Source of the DNA: a virus
Direction: 5' to 3' (one strand)
DNA length: 44,189 nt
IMG/VR virus record: IMGVR_UViG_3300019762_000012
Span: 1-44,189 of that record
A program made the translations under genes and the position numbers. Positions 21,294 to 30,360 of the stretch are shown in pieces (the first letter of the stretch is position 1; each line of letters opens with the position of its first letter). Below the pieces are notes generated by a model. That model was not told where the DNA came from. It was given only the letters and a program-made list of their open reading frames with translations, and made no database searches.

Positions 21294-22713
21294 AATCGAC
21301 CTAGATGCGGATGAGGCATTAGCGGAGTTATGTAGGCGATCTTTCTACAGGTTCGTGCAAGAGTTCTGGGGTACTATAATACCCGAGACACCTGTGTGGA
21401 ACTGGCACATCGAGTATTTATGTGACGAGCTGCAGCTACTTAACGAGAATGTAATGGCTCGTAAGCCTAAGCTGTATGATTTGATAATCAATATACCGCC
21501 AGGCTCTACCAAGTCAACGATTGCGACGCAGATGTACAATGCATGGGTATGGACGGTAGATCCTTCACAGAGGATTATATCATCTTCATACTCACACCCT
21601 CTGTCACTATCTCACTCAGTCAAGACTAGGGATATTGTCACGTCGGATAAGTATAGGAGACTCTTCCCTGAGGTTAAACTGAAGGTAGACCAACAAGCTA
21701 AGTCTGATTTCATGAACGTACAAGGGGGTCAGAGGTATACCACTTCGACAGGGGGAACCGTAACAGGAATGCACGGCCACCAGATAATTGTCGATGATCC
21801 TAGTAACCCTCAGCAAGCTCTCAGCGATACTGAGAGAATCACGGCTAATACCTTCATAGGTTCTACCTTGTCAACCCGTAAGATAGACAAGGCTATAACT
21901 CCTATAATCCTGATAATGCAGAGACTCCACGCTGAGGATCCAACGGGAATGATGTTAGCCAAGAAGGGTAAGAAGGTGAAACACATATGTCTACCGGCTG
22001 AGGTCTCGGATGGAGTTCTACCAGTAGAGCTTAAAGAGAAATATGTCGACGGATATTTAGACCCAGTCAGGTTAGGCAAAGATGTACTCGATGAGGCTAA
22101 AGTGGATCTAGGTAGTTATGGGTACGCAGGACAATTCAGGCAGAACCCCGTACCATCCGAAGGAGGAATATTCAAGAAAGACTGGTTCGAGACAATCGAG
22201 TGGAGACAGGAGTTTTCTAGCCTTAAGTGGAACTTTGTGTCGGATACAGCCTATACAGAGAAAGAGAAGAATGACCCTTCCGGATTCATGTCATACGCCA
22301 AGTATCGTAATGACTTCATCATAAGATGTGCTGAGACTGAGAGACTAGAGTTTCCCGATCTGTGTAAGGCCATGGAGAGTTTCGTCAGATTGAATGGGTA
22401 CTCGCATAAATCTCTGATAGAGGTAGAACCTAAGGCCTCAGGCAAGTCACTGGTGCAATCTCTCAAGAGAGCAACTTCTCTGAATATCAAAGAAGGCAAA
22501 CCTCCGGGGAAGGACAAAGTGTCTAGGGCGAAGAACGTATCTCCCACATGTGAGGCTCTGCGAGTCAAATTGGTGAGAGGTACTTGGAACAAGGCATTCC
22601 TAGAAGAAGTTTGTACATTCCCGAATGCTCCTCACGATGAGTGTGTGGATATGCTTACCATGATGATAGGAGACACGAGACCTAAGAAGAAAGGCGTCCG
22701 ACGAGTGAATTAA
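21280..22713 (+). CDS. Large terminase subunit
   Basis: This is a 477-residue protein started at the ATG overlapping the small subunit gene. The ATPase domain shows the adenine-binding region WNWHIEYLC (40-48), Walker A PPGSTKST (73-80), motif IIVDDP (169-174, Walker B with adjoining acidic residue) and a coupling motif around LIMQRLH. The nuclease domain begins at FVSDTAYTEKEKNDPSG with its first metal-binding Asp; a second acidic site lies near LIEVEPKASGK, and HDECVDMLTMM is near the C-terminus. The motor cuts and pumps DNA through the portal. Confidence 0.95.
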   Translation: MDLNRIDLDADEALAELCRRSFYRFVQEFWGTIIPETPVWNWHIEYLCDELQLLNENVMARKPKLYDLIINIPPGSTKSTIATQMYNAWVWTVDPSQRIISSSYSHPLSLSHSVKTRDIVTSDKYRRLFPEVKLKVDQQAKSDFMNVQGGQRYTTSTGGTVTGMHGHQIIVDDPSNPQQALSDTERITANTFIGSTLSTRKIDKAITPIILIMQRLHAEDPTGMMLAKKGKKVKHICLPAEVSDGVLPVELKEKYVDGYLDPVRLGKDVLDEAKVDLGSYGYAGQFRQNPVPSEGGIFKKDWFETIEWRQEFSSLKWNFVSDTAYTEKEKNDPSGFMSYAKYRNDFIIRCAETERLEFPDLCKAMESFVRLNGYSHKSLIEVEPKASGKSLVQSLKRATSLNIKEGKPPGKDKVSRAKNVSPTCEALRVKLVRGTWNKAFLEEVCTFPNAPHDECVDMLTMMIGDTRPKKKGVRRVN

Positions 22714-22725
22714 GATATTATTACA

Positions 22726-22733
22726 TATATTTG
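22726..22733 (+). promoter_or_regulatory. -7 promoter core for the abundant-looking late protein
   Basis: TATATTTG matches TAnnTTTG exactly and lies 13 bases after the large terminase stop and 37 bases before the next ATG, with an A/T-rich leader. A dedicated promoter inside the late operon suggests high demand for the next product. Confidence 0.6.
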
Positions 22734-22769
22734 TAATGCAATAAAGTTTAATTTAAAATAATAGAAACT

Positions 22770-23411
22770 ATGGGTTTACTAGTAAACTGCCCTAGAGGTG
22801 AAGCAATAGCCGATGTACCTATCAGCGATTGCCCTGAATCTTTGGGACAAATCCAAAAAGTTGTTTTCCAAAGAGTTAACTCTGCGGCAGGCACAAAGAA
22901 TAAGTTTGTTATTGCAACGGCAGATCCTTCGCTATTGGCGTCATGGACACCACTGTTAGCTGCATCAGACGGAACTAAAGTAGTTCAATCTCCGTACATC
23001 CAGTCACCTGAGAATGAGCCAGGGGAGAGTAAAGAGTATGGAGGTGGTAACGAGACACTTAGCGGTATTCCTATTGTTATAGGTAGAGACCACACACCTT
23101 TCACAGGTAATCTGTTGAGAGTACCGCAATCAACGATCAAAGAACTCAAGAAGTTACAAGGAGAGGTCCTTGCCGTGTATTTCATTGATGAGTTCGGGAG
23201 AATCGCGGGGTTAGTAGACGATCACACGACTCCTACAGAGTTCAGAGGTGTACCTATTACGAGTCTATTCATAGGGGATAAAAAGCTCGGCGGATTCGAA
23301 GGGATTGACATGAACGCTATTAAGTTCAATCTTTACCCTAACTGGTCTGATGATTTACACATGATAACTCCTTCAGACTTTGATGCTCTAACTGAGTTAG
23401 TAACCCCTTAA
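22770..23411 (+). CDS. Late structural protein, candidate major tail (tube) protein
   Basis: This is a 213-residue protein beginning MGLLVNCPRGEAIADVPISD. It is beta-rich with Gly/Pro turns (EYGGGNETLSGIPIVIGRDHTPF, EFRGVPITSLFIG), no cysteine pairs and a helical segment near 120-133 (STIKELKKLQGEVL). Its size, composition and private promoter suit an abundant virion protein. No other major tail candidate lies in the usual place between the tail terminator and chaperone, so a displaced tail tube protein is my preferred inference. A head decoration protein is the alternative. Confidence 0.55.
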   Translation: MGLLVNCPRGEAIADVPISDCPESLGQIQKVVFQRVNSAAGTKNKFVIATADPSLLASWTPLLAASDGTKVVQSPYIQSPENEPGESKEYGGGNETLSGIPIVIGRDHTPFTGNLLRVPQSTIKELKKLQGEVLAVYFIDEFGRIAGLVDDHTTPTEFRGVPITSLFIGDKKLGGFEGIDMNAIKFNLYPNWSDDLHMITPSDFDALTELVTP

Positions 23412-23421
23412 TCTTACAGAC

Positions 23422-23619
23422 ATGGCGAGAGTAAATAAAGTAACTCTGCAAGTCGGAGAGAAGACACAAGATTTTGAAGTTAGCCACGCTGAGCGCATCC
23501 TGAGGATGCCGCTCAACGGAGGTTGGAAACTACCAGAAGACTCTAAATACACCTTAGACGAGAAACATGGCCTTATCAAACGAACAAGCACGAGAGCGGG
23601 TAAAAGCTCCCAAGAATAA
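23422..23619 (+). CDS. Small late protein before the portal
   Basis: This 65-residue basic protein starts MARVNKVTLQVGEKTQDFEV, with two early beta strands and a basic tail (KRTSTRAGKSS). It overlaps the portal gene by 53 bases in another frame. Small beta proteins here may be head or tail accessory factors; no family is recognised. Confidence 0.6.
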   Translation: MARVNKVTLQVGEKTQDFEVSHAERILRMPLNGGWKLPEDSKYTLDEKHGLIKRTSTRAGKSSQE

Positions 23620-25297
23620 GAATATCATTGCAAAAGCCATACAACATGAGAGCCGAATACGCTTTCATGTTGACTGTGCTTTGTCCCCAGGGGAAGTATC
23701 TCACCCTGCCACAGTATTCCTTGATTGGGTTAAAACTCTAATCCCTAAGGACAAGTACAATATATTTGTAAGCTTGTTCAAGTTTCCAATACCAACCGTA
23801 GATTTAACTGAAACAATATTTGGGGAACTTGAGAGGGTCTTTGATGGGCGTAACCCTGCTATGGACTACCAGTTCACGGATTCGCTTTACAAGGAAGATT
23901 GGGAGGAGTACCGAGAGGAAGTTCTTAAGGAGCCACATGTATGGCGAATCAAAGGGTGGGAGGCTGTAAAGACTGCAATAAACTCAGTACTTATAGTGGA
24001 CTTACCACAAGATCAAACAGGATCTACCCCTGAACCATACTTCTACTTCTTGAAGATAAACAATGTTCTGGACTTCGGTTATAAGGGGGATAAACTTGAG
24101 TACATAATATTCAGACAAGAGAATGACACTATCGCAGTATATGACGACGAGAGATATAGGGTGTATCAATTGGATTCTAAAGGAGCTATAACTGACACTC
24201 TTGTGGATGAGGCTCACGGCTTAGGGTATTGTCCTGCTAGGTTCTTCTGGACGGACGATGTTGATAGCAAGAATAGGGGCCTTAAGAAATCACCAGTATC
24301 TAACCAATTAGCCAACTTAGATTGGCTGTTATTCTTCTCTATATCTAAGAGACACCTAGACCTATACGCCCCTTACCCTATATATTCAGGGTATGAAGCA
24401 AATTGTGACTTTGAGAATAACGAGACAGGAGACTATTGTAGTGGCGGGTATCTACGAGATAAAGATGATAACTATAAGATACAGGGGGATGGGGTTATAC
24501 AGCCTTGTCCTGTGTGTGCTGAGAAAAGACTATCCGGTGCAGGATCCTTTATCGACGTCCCTGCGCCTGACAGTAAAGATGATCCAGACCTACGTAATCC
24601 TATCACTATAACTACGGTTGATAAAAGTTCACTTGACTACAATGTGGAAGAGAAGGAGAGGCTTAAGAATAGCATTATACAGGCTACAGTCGGACTAGGC
24701 GAGAATGTGCAGCAGAAGCAAAGTATCAATGAGATGCAAGTCACTGCTAACTTCGAGAGTAGAGTATCAATCCTTAATAATCTTAAGGGTAATCTAGAAG
24801 CCGCCCAGAAGTTCGTAGACGATACTGTGTGTAGACTCAGATATGGGGACTTCTTTAAAGGCAGCTCTATATCCTACGGTACAGAGTTTTATATCTATTC
24901 TGTAGAAGACCTGTATAAGCAATACAAGCAAGCTAAAGAGAACGGTGCGGCAGAGTCACAGTTGGGCTCAATCAGTACACAGATACTTAGCACTGAGCAT
25001 CGCAATAACCCTACTCAGTTACGACGAATGTTGTTACTTAAACAGTTAGAACCTTACAGGCATTACACTCTGGACGAGTTGATACAACTTAAGTCTGAGG
25101 GGCTAGCAGATGAGGAATTGTTGAGGATTAAAATAAATTTCAATACATTTGTAGAGAGATTTGAGCGAGAGAATATCAATATCAATGAATTCGGTATCCT
25201 CTTGGATCTCGACAAGAAAATCAAAATAATAATCGAAAAATTTAAAGAGTATGCAAAAGAGCAAACAAGAGCAGTTGGACGAACTGTTACTGATTAA
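23567..25297 (+). CDS. Portal protein with inserted zinc-like Cys cluster
   Basis: This is a 576-residue portal candidate, judged by size, position between terminase and scaffold, and domain plan: clip/stem-like helices, a wing region with WEAVKTAINSVLIVD, and a long C-terminal helical part (QKFVDDTVCRLRYGD, SILNNLKGNLEAAQ). An unusual insert holds C280, C291, C314 and C317 (CPVC), a probable zinc-binding pair of knuckles not typical of portals. The protein forms the dodecameric DNA channel at the capsid vertex. It overlaps the next gene by 47 bases. Confidence 0.8.
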   Translation: MALSNEQARERVKAPKNKNIIAKAIQHESRIRFHVDCALSPGEVSHPATVFLDWVKTLIPKDKYNIFVSLFKFPIPTVDLTETIFGELERVFDGRNPAMDYQFTDSLYKEDWEEYREEVLKEPHVWRIKGWEAVKTAINSVLIVDLPQDQTGSTPEPYFYFLKINNVLDFGYKGDKLEYIIFRQENDTIAVYDDERYRVYQLDSKGAITDTLVDEAHGLGYCPARFFWTDDVDSKNRGLKKSPVSNQLANLDWLLFFSISKRHLDLYAPYPIYSGYEANCDFENNETGDYCSGGYLRDKDDNYKIQGDGVIQPCPVCAEKRLSGAGSFIDVPAPDSKDDPDLRNPITITTVDKSSLDYNVEEKERLKNSIIQATVGLGENVQQKQSINEMQVTANFESRVSILNNLKGNLEAAQKFVDDTVCRLRYGDFFKGSSISYGTEFYIYSVEDLYKQYKQAKENGAAESQLGSISTQILSTEHRNNPTQLRRMLLLKQLEPYRHYTLDELIQLKSEGLADEELLRIKINFNTFVERFERENININEFGILLDLDKKIKIIIEKFKEYAKEQTRAVGRTVTD

Positions 25298-25793
25298 GGA
25301 GGAAGACAGAACTCCTCAAGAGAAAGGTATGATCACCAAGCTTACTAACCAGATTGAGTCGGAGTTACTAGGAGAAGACCCTAATGCTGAAAAGAAAGCT
25401 AAGCAAGAAAAGGCTGATGCTGAAAAGAAAGCTAAGCAAGAAAAGGCTGATGCTGAAAAGAAAGCTAAGCAGGACGCCATCGACGCGGAGAAAAAGGCAA
25501 TAGCTGACGCTCAAGGCGGGAAAGATAATGACTACTTACCTCGACGTGGCGAGAGGCACCTATTCCACGTACTTTTAGGAAAAGCAGGATTTGACACCTC
25601 TACAGGTAAAGCTAAGACAGAGCCTTATCCATTGAGTGAAAAAACTGTATTTGACGAAAATACTGGGAAGCCACTACCTAAGTCACACTTAGATAAGTTC
25701 ACCGATGCAGAGTGGAATATGGTTTCTAAGAACGTGCATACCAGAGGTCTAATTTATAAGATCATTTGGAATCCAAAAGCTTACAAAAAGTAA
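25251..25793 (+). CDS. Late protein with Lys/Glu-rich tandem repeats
   Basis: This is a 180-residue protein. The N-terminal helix (1-40) leads into an AEKKAKQEKAD repeat (about 46-85) encoded by near-perfect 33-base units, surely a single long charged helix or coiled coil. The C-terminal part (YLPRRGERHLFHVLLGKAGFD onward) is globular. Between portal and scaffold it may be a capsid maturation or internal head protein, but I do not recognise it. The repeat number may vary between isolates. Confidence 0.7.
   Translation: MQKSKQEQLDELLLIKEEDRTPQEKGMITKLTNQIESELLGEDPNAEKKAKQEKADAEKKAKQEKADAEKKAKQDAIDAEKKAIADAQGGKDNDYLPRRGERHLFHVLLGKAGFDTSTGKAKTEPYPLSEKTVFDENTGKPLPKSHLDKFTDAEWNMVSKNVHTRGLIYKIIWNPKAYKK
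25386..25478 (+). repeat. 33-bp in-frame tandem repeat
   Basis: Two identical 33-base units (25386-25418, 25419-25451) and a partial third encode AEKKAKQEKAD. Nucleotide identity rather than mere amino-acid similarity indicates recent duplication. Confidence 0.9.
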
Positions 25794-25834
25794 AGCGTTA
25801 ACAAAATATTTAATCATAATTAAAGGGTAAAATT

Positions 25835-26776
25835 ATGGCATTAACACCAGAAGTTTTAAAGGCTAATGAATCATTAGCAGGATTATCGGAAGATCAGTTA
25901 TCAACTATCGCAACTCTTTCATCTAACGATGAAAACACTGTTATAGGGACTAAGATTGGAGAAGTTCACGGCAAGTACGAACAAGATGTATTCGCAGTGG
26001 CGGGAATCGAAAAGAAGCAAGGCGAAAAAGCCTATGACTACACGAAGAGAGTCCTAGGGGACTTCAAAACAAAAGCCGAGAGCTCTAAAGAGGTTCAAGC
26101 TAATTACGATAAGGCTTTACAAGACATCGCTGATCTTAACAGTAAAATCGAAGCGGGTAAAGGTAATGAGGTAACGGCTCAACAACTCAAAGATGCTAAC
26201 CAAAGACTGAATGACCTAGATAAGCAGTATAACACTGACAAAGCGGCTTGGGCTGAAAAGGAAAAAGGATTCGCAACAGAGATGACCTCTTATAAAGTTA
26301 ATTCTGAATTCAGTAAGGTCTTAGGAGGCCTTAAGTTTAAGGCTGAGTATGGAGACAATATTCAGAAGATTCTTATCAAGAACGCTCAGGACACAATCCT
26401 AGGACAATACACTCCTGAGTGGCAAGAAGTACAGGGGGTCAATCGAATGGTATTCAGAGATAAGGACGGTAACCTTCTTAACAACAAGGCTAACGGACTC
26501 AACCCTTACACGGCTGAGGAACTTATCAAAGAAGCACTGGGAGAGGTACTTGATGCGGGTAAAGTATCGAAAGGGGGAGGCTCTGCTAATCCTGACGGAT
26601 CTCCTGCAAAGGTCGACCTTATAGAGGTATCCCAAGCTACAACTCAGGTGGAAGCTGACGAGATAATCAGTAAGTATCTTATGCAGAAGGGTATTACCCG
26701 AGGCTCAGAAGAGTTTGCCGCAGAGCAGACCAAACTCCGAAATGATAATGGGGTAGCCAAACTACCTATTCAATAA
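25835..26776 (+). CDS. Capsid scaffold-like protein
   Basis: This is a 313-residue protein immediately upstream of the major capsid gene. Central residues about 80-160 are a long charged coiled coil (SSKEVQANYDKALQDIADL, AQQLKDANQRLNDLDKQY), the hallmark of scaffolds. The C-terminus is basic/polar. No protease motif is seen, so it may act without a prohead protease or with one from another gene. Scaffolds direct capsid assembly and leave before DNA packaging. Confidence 0.8.
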   Translation: MALTPEVLKANESLAGLSEDQLSTIATLSSNDENTVIGTKIGEVHGKYEQDVFAVAGIEKKQGEKAYDYTKRVLGDFKTKAESSKEVQANYDKALQDIADLNSKIEAGKGNEVTAQQLKDANQRLNDLDKQYNTDKAAWAEKEKGFATEMTSYKVNSEFSKVLGGLKFKAEYGDNIQKILIKNAQDTILGQYTPEWQEVQGVNRMVFRDKDGNLLNNKANGLNPYTAEELIKEALGEVLDAGKVSKGGGSANPDGSPAKVDLIEVSQATTQVEADEIISKYLMQKGITRGSEEFAAEQTKLRNDNGVAKLPIQ

Positions 26777-26788
26777 AGAATATTATAG

Positions 26789-26825
26789 ATGCTTTCCTTT
26801 GCTCAGTCAAGGGAAAGCATTACTT
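26789..26825 (+). terminator. Hairpin between scaffold and capsid genes
   Basis: ATGCTTTCC (26789-26797) pairs with GGAAAGCAT (26812-26820) with some extra pairing inside, followed by TACTTT. The T-tract is weak, so it may be a partial terminator or an RNA stabiliser that sets capsid above scaffold expression. The rest of the 120-base gap has no clear TAnnTTTG core. Confidence 0.5.
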
Positions 26826-26896
26826 TAGTAAGTGAAAAACGAACGTGCAAGGGTAACACGGACACACATATCGTATAATTTAAAAACTTAAACACT

Positions 26897-28009
26897 ATGA
26901 GTTTAGTAAACACTAGGATTCAAAACATCCGTGCTAAAAGTAATCTCGATAAAAACGAGATTAGACCTTCGCGTTACGGGGCACTGGATTTATTCAAGAC
27001 TCAGTCAGATAATCCTGCGGGAATCTTGACACCTGAGTTAAAAGAGAAGGCGGCCAAGTCTATTGGTTCGACACTTCAGACGCCGGTAATTGACTTCGAC
27101 GGGGCTATCTCGATAGGTAACACCCGAACAGTTACTATCGCAGACAGTGAGAACACTTCGCAGATGGTGGATATCACATTCACTACTTATGCGTGGGGAT
27201 TCACTCAAGTGCCGGCATTATTTCACAATAATGAGATTGGCGAACAGGCCGACTTCGAGGCTAAGTTCATGCAATACCTTAACAAGTTTGCAGCTACACT
27301 AGATACTGCGGCATTGACTGCCTTATCTACGGCTAAGACTCAGGTATTCGGGGACTTACTTACTTACACTGAGACAGGTAATGTTGTAATAGTACCTTTC
27401 TCGCAGAGGGAGAGTTCAATAGGCGACACTAATGTTATGATGGGGGCAAACGATTACTTCGGGGACCTTCATATCGTAGGTAACGGAGGAGTTGAGTCTA
27501 CTATCCGTAAGATGGCAGAAAGCGGCTTATACAATGCCGAGAACAAAACCATGCAGTACTCGGACAAAACTCTACACTTTACTCCAAGATTGGCTAACGG
27601 GGTAGATGAGTTCGCAAACATGTACGCGGTAGAGGGAGGATCTGTTGCAGTATTACCTAGATTCGAGGTAGAGGCCTTGAGAGGCACTAAGACTAAAGAC
27701 GGTCACGAGTGGGGAATCGAAACACTTCCTATGATTAACTTCCCTATAGGAACTTATGAGTATGAGTCTGTTAGTTCCCAAACAACTATCGCTGGTGCAG
27801 CTTCGGCTCACTTAGACCGAGTTCTGAAGAAGCATTATGGATTCGCTGTTGATGTTGCGTTCCTTACTGCTTATAACTCGGATATAGCGACTAAAGCTAA
27901 TCCAATCATGAAGTTTACAATTGCATCTAAGGCCGTATCTGACGCCCTAGCCGTGAACATTGTGAATACTGCAGCTGACCCAGTCAACACGTTAGAAGTC
28001 ACACCATAA
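26897..28009 (+). CDS. Major capsid protein
   Basis: This 370-residue protein follows the scaffold and precedes a strong terminator. Its composition fits an HK97-fold shell protein: an N-terminal arm (1-60), a long beta-containing domain with FTTYAWGFTQVPALFHNNE, a spine-helix candidate (FEAKFMQYLNKFAATLDTAAL, about 118-138), and late strands. Many Ala/Gly/Thr residues and no cysteines are typical. The family assignment rests on position and pattern, not on a diagnostic motif. Confidence 0.82.
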   Translation: MSLVNTRIQNIRAKSNLDKNEIRPSRYGALDLFKTQSDNPAGILTPELKEKAAKSIGSTLQTPVIDFDGAISIGNTRTVTIADSENTSQMVDITFTTYAWGFTQVPALFHNNEIGEQADFEAKFMQYLNKFAATLDTAALTALSTAKTQVFGDLLTYTETGNVVIVPFSQRESSIGDTNVMMGANDYFGDLHIVGNGGVESTIRKMAESGLYNAENKTMQYSDKTLHFTPRLANGVDEFANMYAVEGGSVAVLPRFEVEALRGTKTKDGHEWGIETLPMINFPIGTYEYESVSSQTTIAGAASAHLDRVLKKHYGFAVDVAFLTAYNSDIATKANPIMKFTIASKAVSDALAVNIVNTAADPVNTLEVTP

Positions 28010-28043
28010 CATAGGTTTTTTCTGATTTTTGATTTTTGATTCT

Positions 28044-28078
28044 AAAAGGGTGAAGGCGTTTGTCCTTCACCCTTTTTC
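28044..28078 (+). terminator. Strong terminator after major capsid
   Basis: AAAAGGGTGAAGG and CCTTCACCCTTTTT pair over about 12 bp around a 7-8 base loop and end in a T-run. It would reduce downstream connector and tail transcription relative to capsid. No promoter core is evident before 28094. Confidence 0.85.
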
Positions 28079-28093
28079 TTTAAACAAAACCAT

Positions 28094-28189
28094 ATGATTG
28101 AGATTAAATACCGCATAGGGGTAGATATGGCGGGGCAACCCCTATATACTACACATTACTTAAAGCTAACAGACAGAAACTATGTATAG
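28094..28189 (+). CDS. 31-residue late peptide
   Basis: This short ORF begins MIEIKYRIGVDMAGQPLY and overlaps the next gene by 8 bases. It looks like two beta strands with a turn. Its start and stop fit the tight gene packing here. It is unrecognised and could be a small accessory head or connector peptide. Confidence 0.45.
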   Translation: MIEIKYRIGVDMAGQPLYTTHYLKLTDRNYV

Positions 28190-29342
28190 AGCAAATGATA
28201 TTAAAACAGGCCTGTATGGGATGATAGGGTGGAGGCAACACTACGATGCCAACCAGTTCCAAATAGACGCAGGACTCACTAACAGTGAGAGTGGTATATA
28301 CTATCAGGATTTACATCCTATGGTTACCCTGGAGAATGTGAGAGCCGTGTCCCCTAACTTCAACACAAGTGCGGAATTCGACACATGGCTAGAAGAAAAG
28401 ACTAAGGCTTCAATTCTCAAAGCTATAAGAACTTTCTGGGATACTAAGATGTCCGAAAAGACAGCAAACAGTATACTGGAGAATAAAACTATATTCGACG
28501 GTACTGGGAGAATCTCTGACCTAGTAGAGAATCAATCGAACCTAGTAGGATTCGAGATAAATGTTAATCGCTCCAAAGGAGTTACAACGAAGATAAATAA
28601 GGTAGGATTACAATTCAAAGGCACAGGAGTTGTCAAACTTTATATAATGCATTCTAGCAGACCTGATCCCATTAAAGAGATCACAGCGACGAGGACACGA
28701 GATGGTGGTATGGAGTGGTTTGATTTAACGGGCGCATATCTACCTTATGAGAGTGCAGACATAGACTCAGGGGGGAGTTATTATCTCGTCTATGATCAGA
28801 CGGAAGTAGAAGCGAACGGGATGCAGGCTATCAAGAAAAATAGAGATTGGTCAAAATCTCCGTGTAATTCTTGCAACTCGTCAGAAATTAACAGTTACAG
28901 GGTTTGGAGTAGATACTTGGAGGTTCACCCTTTCAAGGTATCCAAAGAAAATGGCCCAGTAGTATTATGGGATATTCAAGACAATGTATACACCTACGAA
29001 ACTAACTACGGGATTAATCTCCAGTTAACTATCGAATGTGATGTTACGGATATCATTCTTCAGCAAAAGAGATCCTTCCAAAATATTGTAGGTCTTCAAG
29101 TCGCGATGGATATGATGAGGGAATTTGCATATAATCCACAATTCAACATAGACAGACAGAGTACCAATTTCTCAAAGCAAGACATCTTGTACGAGATTGA
29201 TGGGGATAGTCAGAGTTATAAAAAGAGTGGCATTAAGTTTGAGTTCGACAAAGCCCTTAAGTCTATAATGTTAGACACAACTAACATGAGTCGTGTCTGT
29301 TTCCCTTGTGGTAAGAAGGGAGTAAAGTATAGAACTACCTAA
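28182..29342 (+). CDS. Head-tail region structural protein with two CxxC pairs
   Basis: This 386-residue protein follows the capsid gene. It has beta-rich central repeats (FEINVNRSKGVTTKINKVGL, VVKLYIMHS) and helices in the C-terminal part. C228/C231 (CNSC) and C373/C376 (CFPC) could make one zinc site in the folded protein. Position suggests a connector or adaptor linking portal to tail. The family is not recognised. Its stop overlaps the next start (TAATG). Confidence 0.65.
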   Translation: MYRANDIKTGLYGMIGWRQHYDANQFQIDAGLTNSESGIYYQDLHPMVTLENVRAVSPNFNTSAEFDTWLEEKTKASILKAIRTFWDTKMSEKTANSILENKTIFDGTGRISDLVENQSNLVGFEINVNRSKGVTTKINKVGLQFKGTGVVKLYIMHSSRPDPIKEITATRTRDGGMEWFDLTGAYLPYESADIDSGGSYYLVYDQTEVEANGMQAIKKNRDWSKSPCNSCNSSEINSYRVWSRYLEVHPFKVSKENGPVVLWDIQDNVYTYETNYGINLQLTIECDVTDIILQQKRSFQNIVGLQVAMDMMREFAYNPQFNIDRQSTNFSKQDILYEIDGDSQSYKKSGIKFEFDKALKSIMLDTTNMSRVCFPCGKKGVKYRTT

Positions 29343-29782
29343 TGGAAAAGCTTAAGAATCTTATCAAGAAACTAAAAAAATTCGAGAAAGACCTGTTCAT
29401 GATTATTGAGCAGGTCATAAAAGATAACGAGGATATCGTCGTCGAGATGAACTCAGAAAGTCAACTATTTGACAGGGGTATCGACAGAGATGGGGTTGCT
29501 ATCGAGAGTTACATGCCTTACTCCCCTATCACCGTAGAGCTGAAGAGGGAGAAAGGACAACCTACGAGTAGGGTCACCCTTAGGGACGAGGGGGATTTTC
29601 ATTATTCTTTCTTTATCGATTTCAAGAGTGACGGATTCGAGATAAGGGCGACGGATTGGAAGTATGGGGATTTAATAGATAAGTACGGGGAGAAGATCCT
29701 AGGGCTTACAGATGAGAACCTAAACGACCTAGTGCAGAATTACATTAAACCAGTGTTAATACAAAAATTCAGAGAGTTATGA
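29342..29782 (+). CDS. Head-tail connector-like protein
   Basis: This is a 146-residue protein. A basic N-terminal helix (MEKLKNLIKKLKKFEKDLF) is followed by a region with RVTLRDEGDFHYSFFIDF and a helix at the C-terminus. The RxTLxDxGxFxxS pattern is seen in phage neck or tail-completion proteins and fits the position between the connector and the tail terminator candidate. It is coupled to the next gene by ATGA. Confidence 0.6.
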   Translation: MEKLKNLIKKLKKFEKDLFMIIEQVIKDNEDIVVEMNSESQLFDRGIDRDGVAIESYMPYSPITVELKREKGQPTSRVTLRDEGDFHYSFFIDFKSDGFEIRATDWKYGDLIDKYGEKILGLTDENLNDLVQNYIKPVLIQKFREL

Positions 29783-30360
29783 GAATCACTACCACTATAC
29801 CCGCAGCGCCTAAACCGGAGAATCCTGTTTTCATTGACAAGGTTATAGCGCAGGTGCAGGATTCACTTATAAGTGAATTATCTTGGCTAGACCATGCCTT
29901 CGGGCAAAGTCAAAGGCTTGTGAAGAGGAAAGGGAGCAAAGAATACCAATACCCGGCGGCACATGTCGGGAAAGGTAAATATGAGAGCCTGTTACCGGAT
30001 AATAGATTCCAGAATTTTTCCTTCTTCATAATAGAGGACCCCCAGACTGTAGAATTTAACCCTAATAGCTTCAATGATGTTAAGGTGGATTACTCTCTGG
30101 TGTTTTGGTTAAAGTTGGACTCTATATTCTCGGAATCTGAAGATCGGGACAAGGAAGCCGTCAAAGTCGAGATACTTCGAGTCTTGACTAGGAAACTAAG
30201 ACTTACGTCTGGGCGACTGAGTGTGACAGAGATATACGAGAATGCTGAGAATTTATACAGAGAGTATTCGATCAGAGAAGTAAACAGTCAATTTTTAATG
30301 CAGCCTTATGTGGGTTTTAGATTCACAGGGGAGCTAACACTTGTAGAGCCATGTATATAA
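29779..30360 (+). CDS. Tail terminator/completion candidate
   Basis: This is a 193-residue protein. The central VDYSLVFWLKLD strand and the C-terminal MQPYVGFRFTGELTLVEPC beta ending, with helices around AVKVEILRVLTRKL, resemble the alpha/beta tail-terminator fold that caps the tail tube. This is judged by pattern and position before the chaperone and tape measure. It overlaps the membrane protein gene by 10 bases. Confidence 0.55.
   Translation: MRITTTIPAAPKPENPVFIDKVIAQVQDSLISELSWLDHAFGQSQRLVKRKGSKEYQYPAAHVGKGKYESLLPDNRFQNFSFFIIEDPQTVEFNPNSFNDVKVDYSLVFWLKLDSIFSESEDRDKEAVKVEILRVLTRKLRLTSGRLSVTEIYENAENLYREYSIREVNSQFLMQPYVGFRFTGELTLVEPCI

Noticed and set aside
25251-25793. TolA-like envelope protein from the KKA-rich repeats
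   Set aside because: There is no membrane helix or TolA C-terminal domain, and the gene is embedded between portal and scaffold. Low-complexity similarity only.
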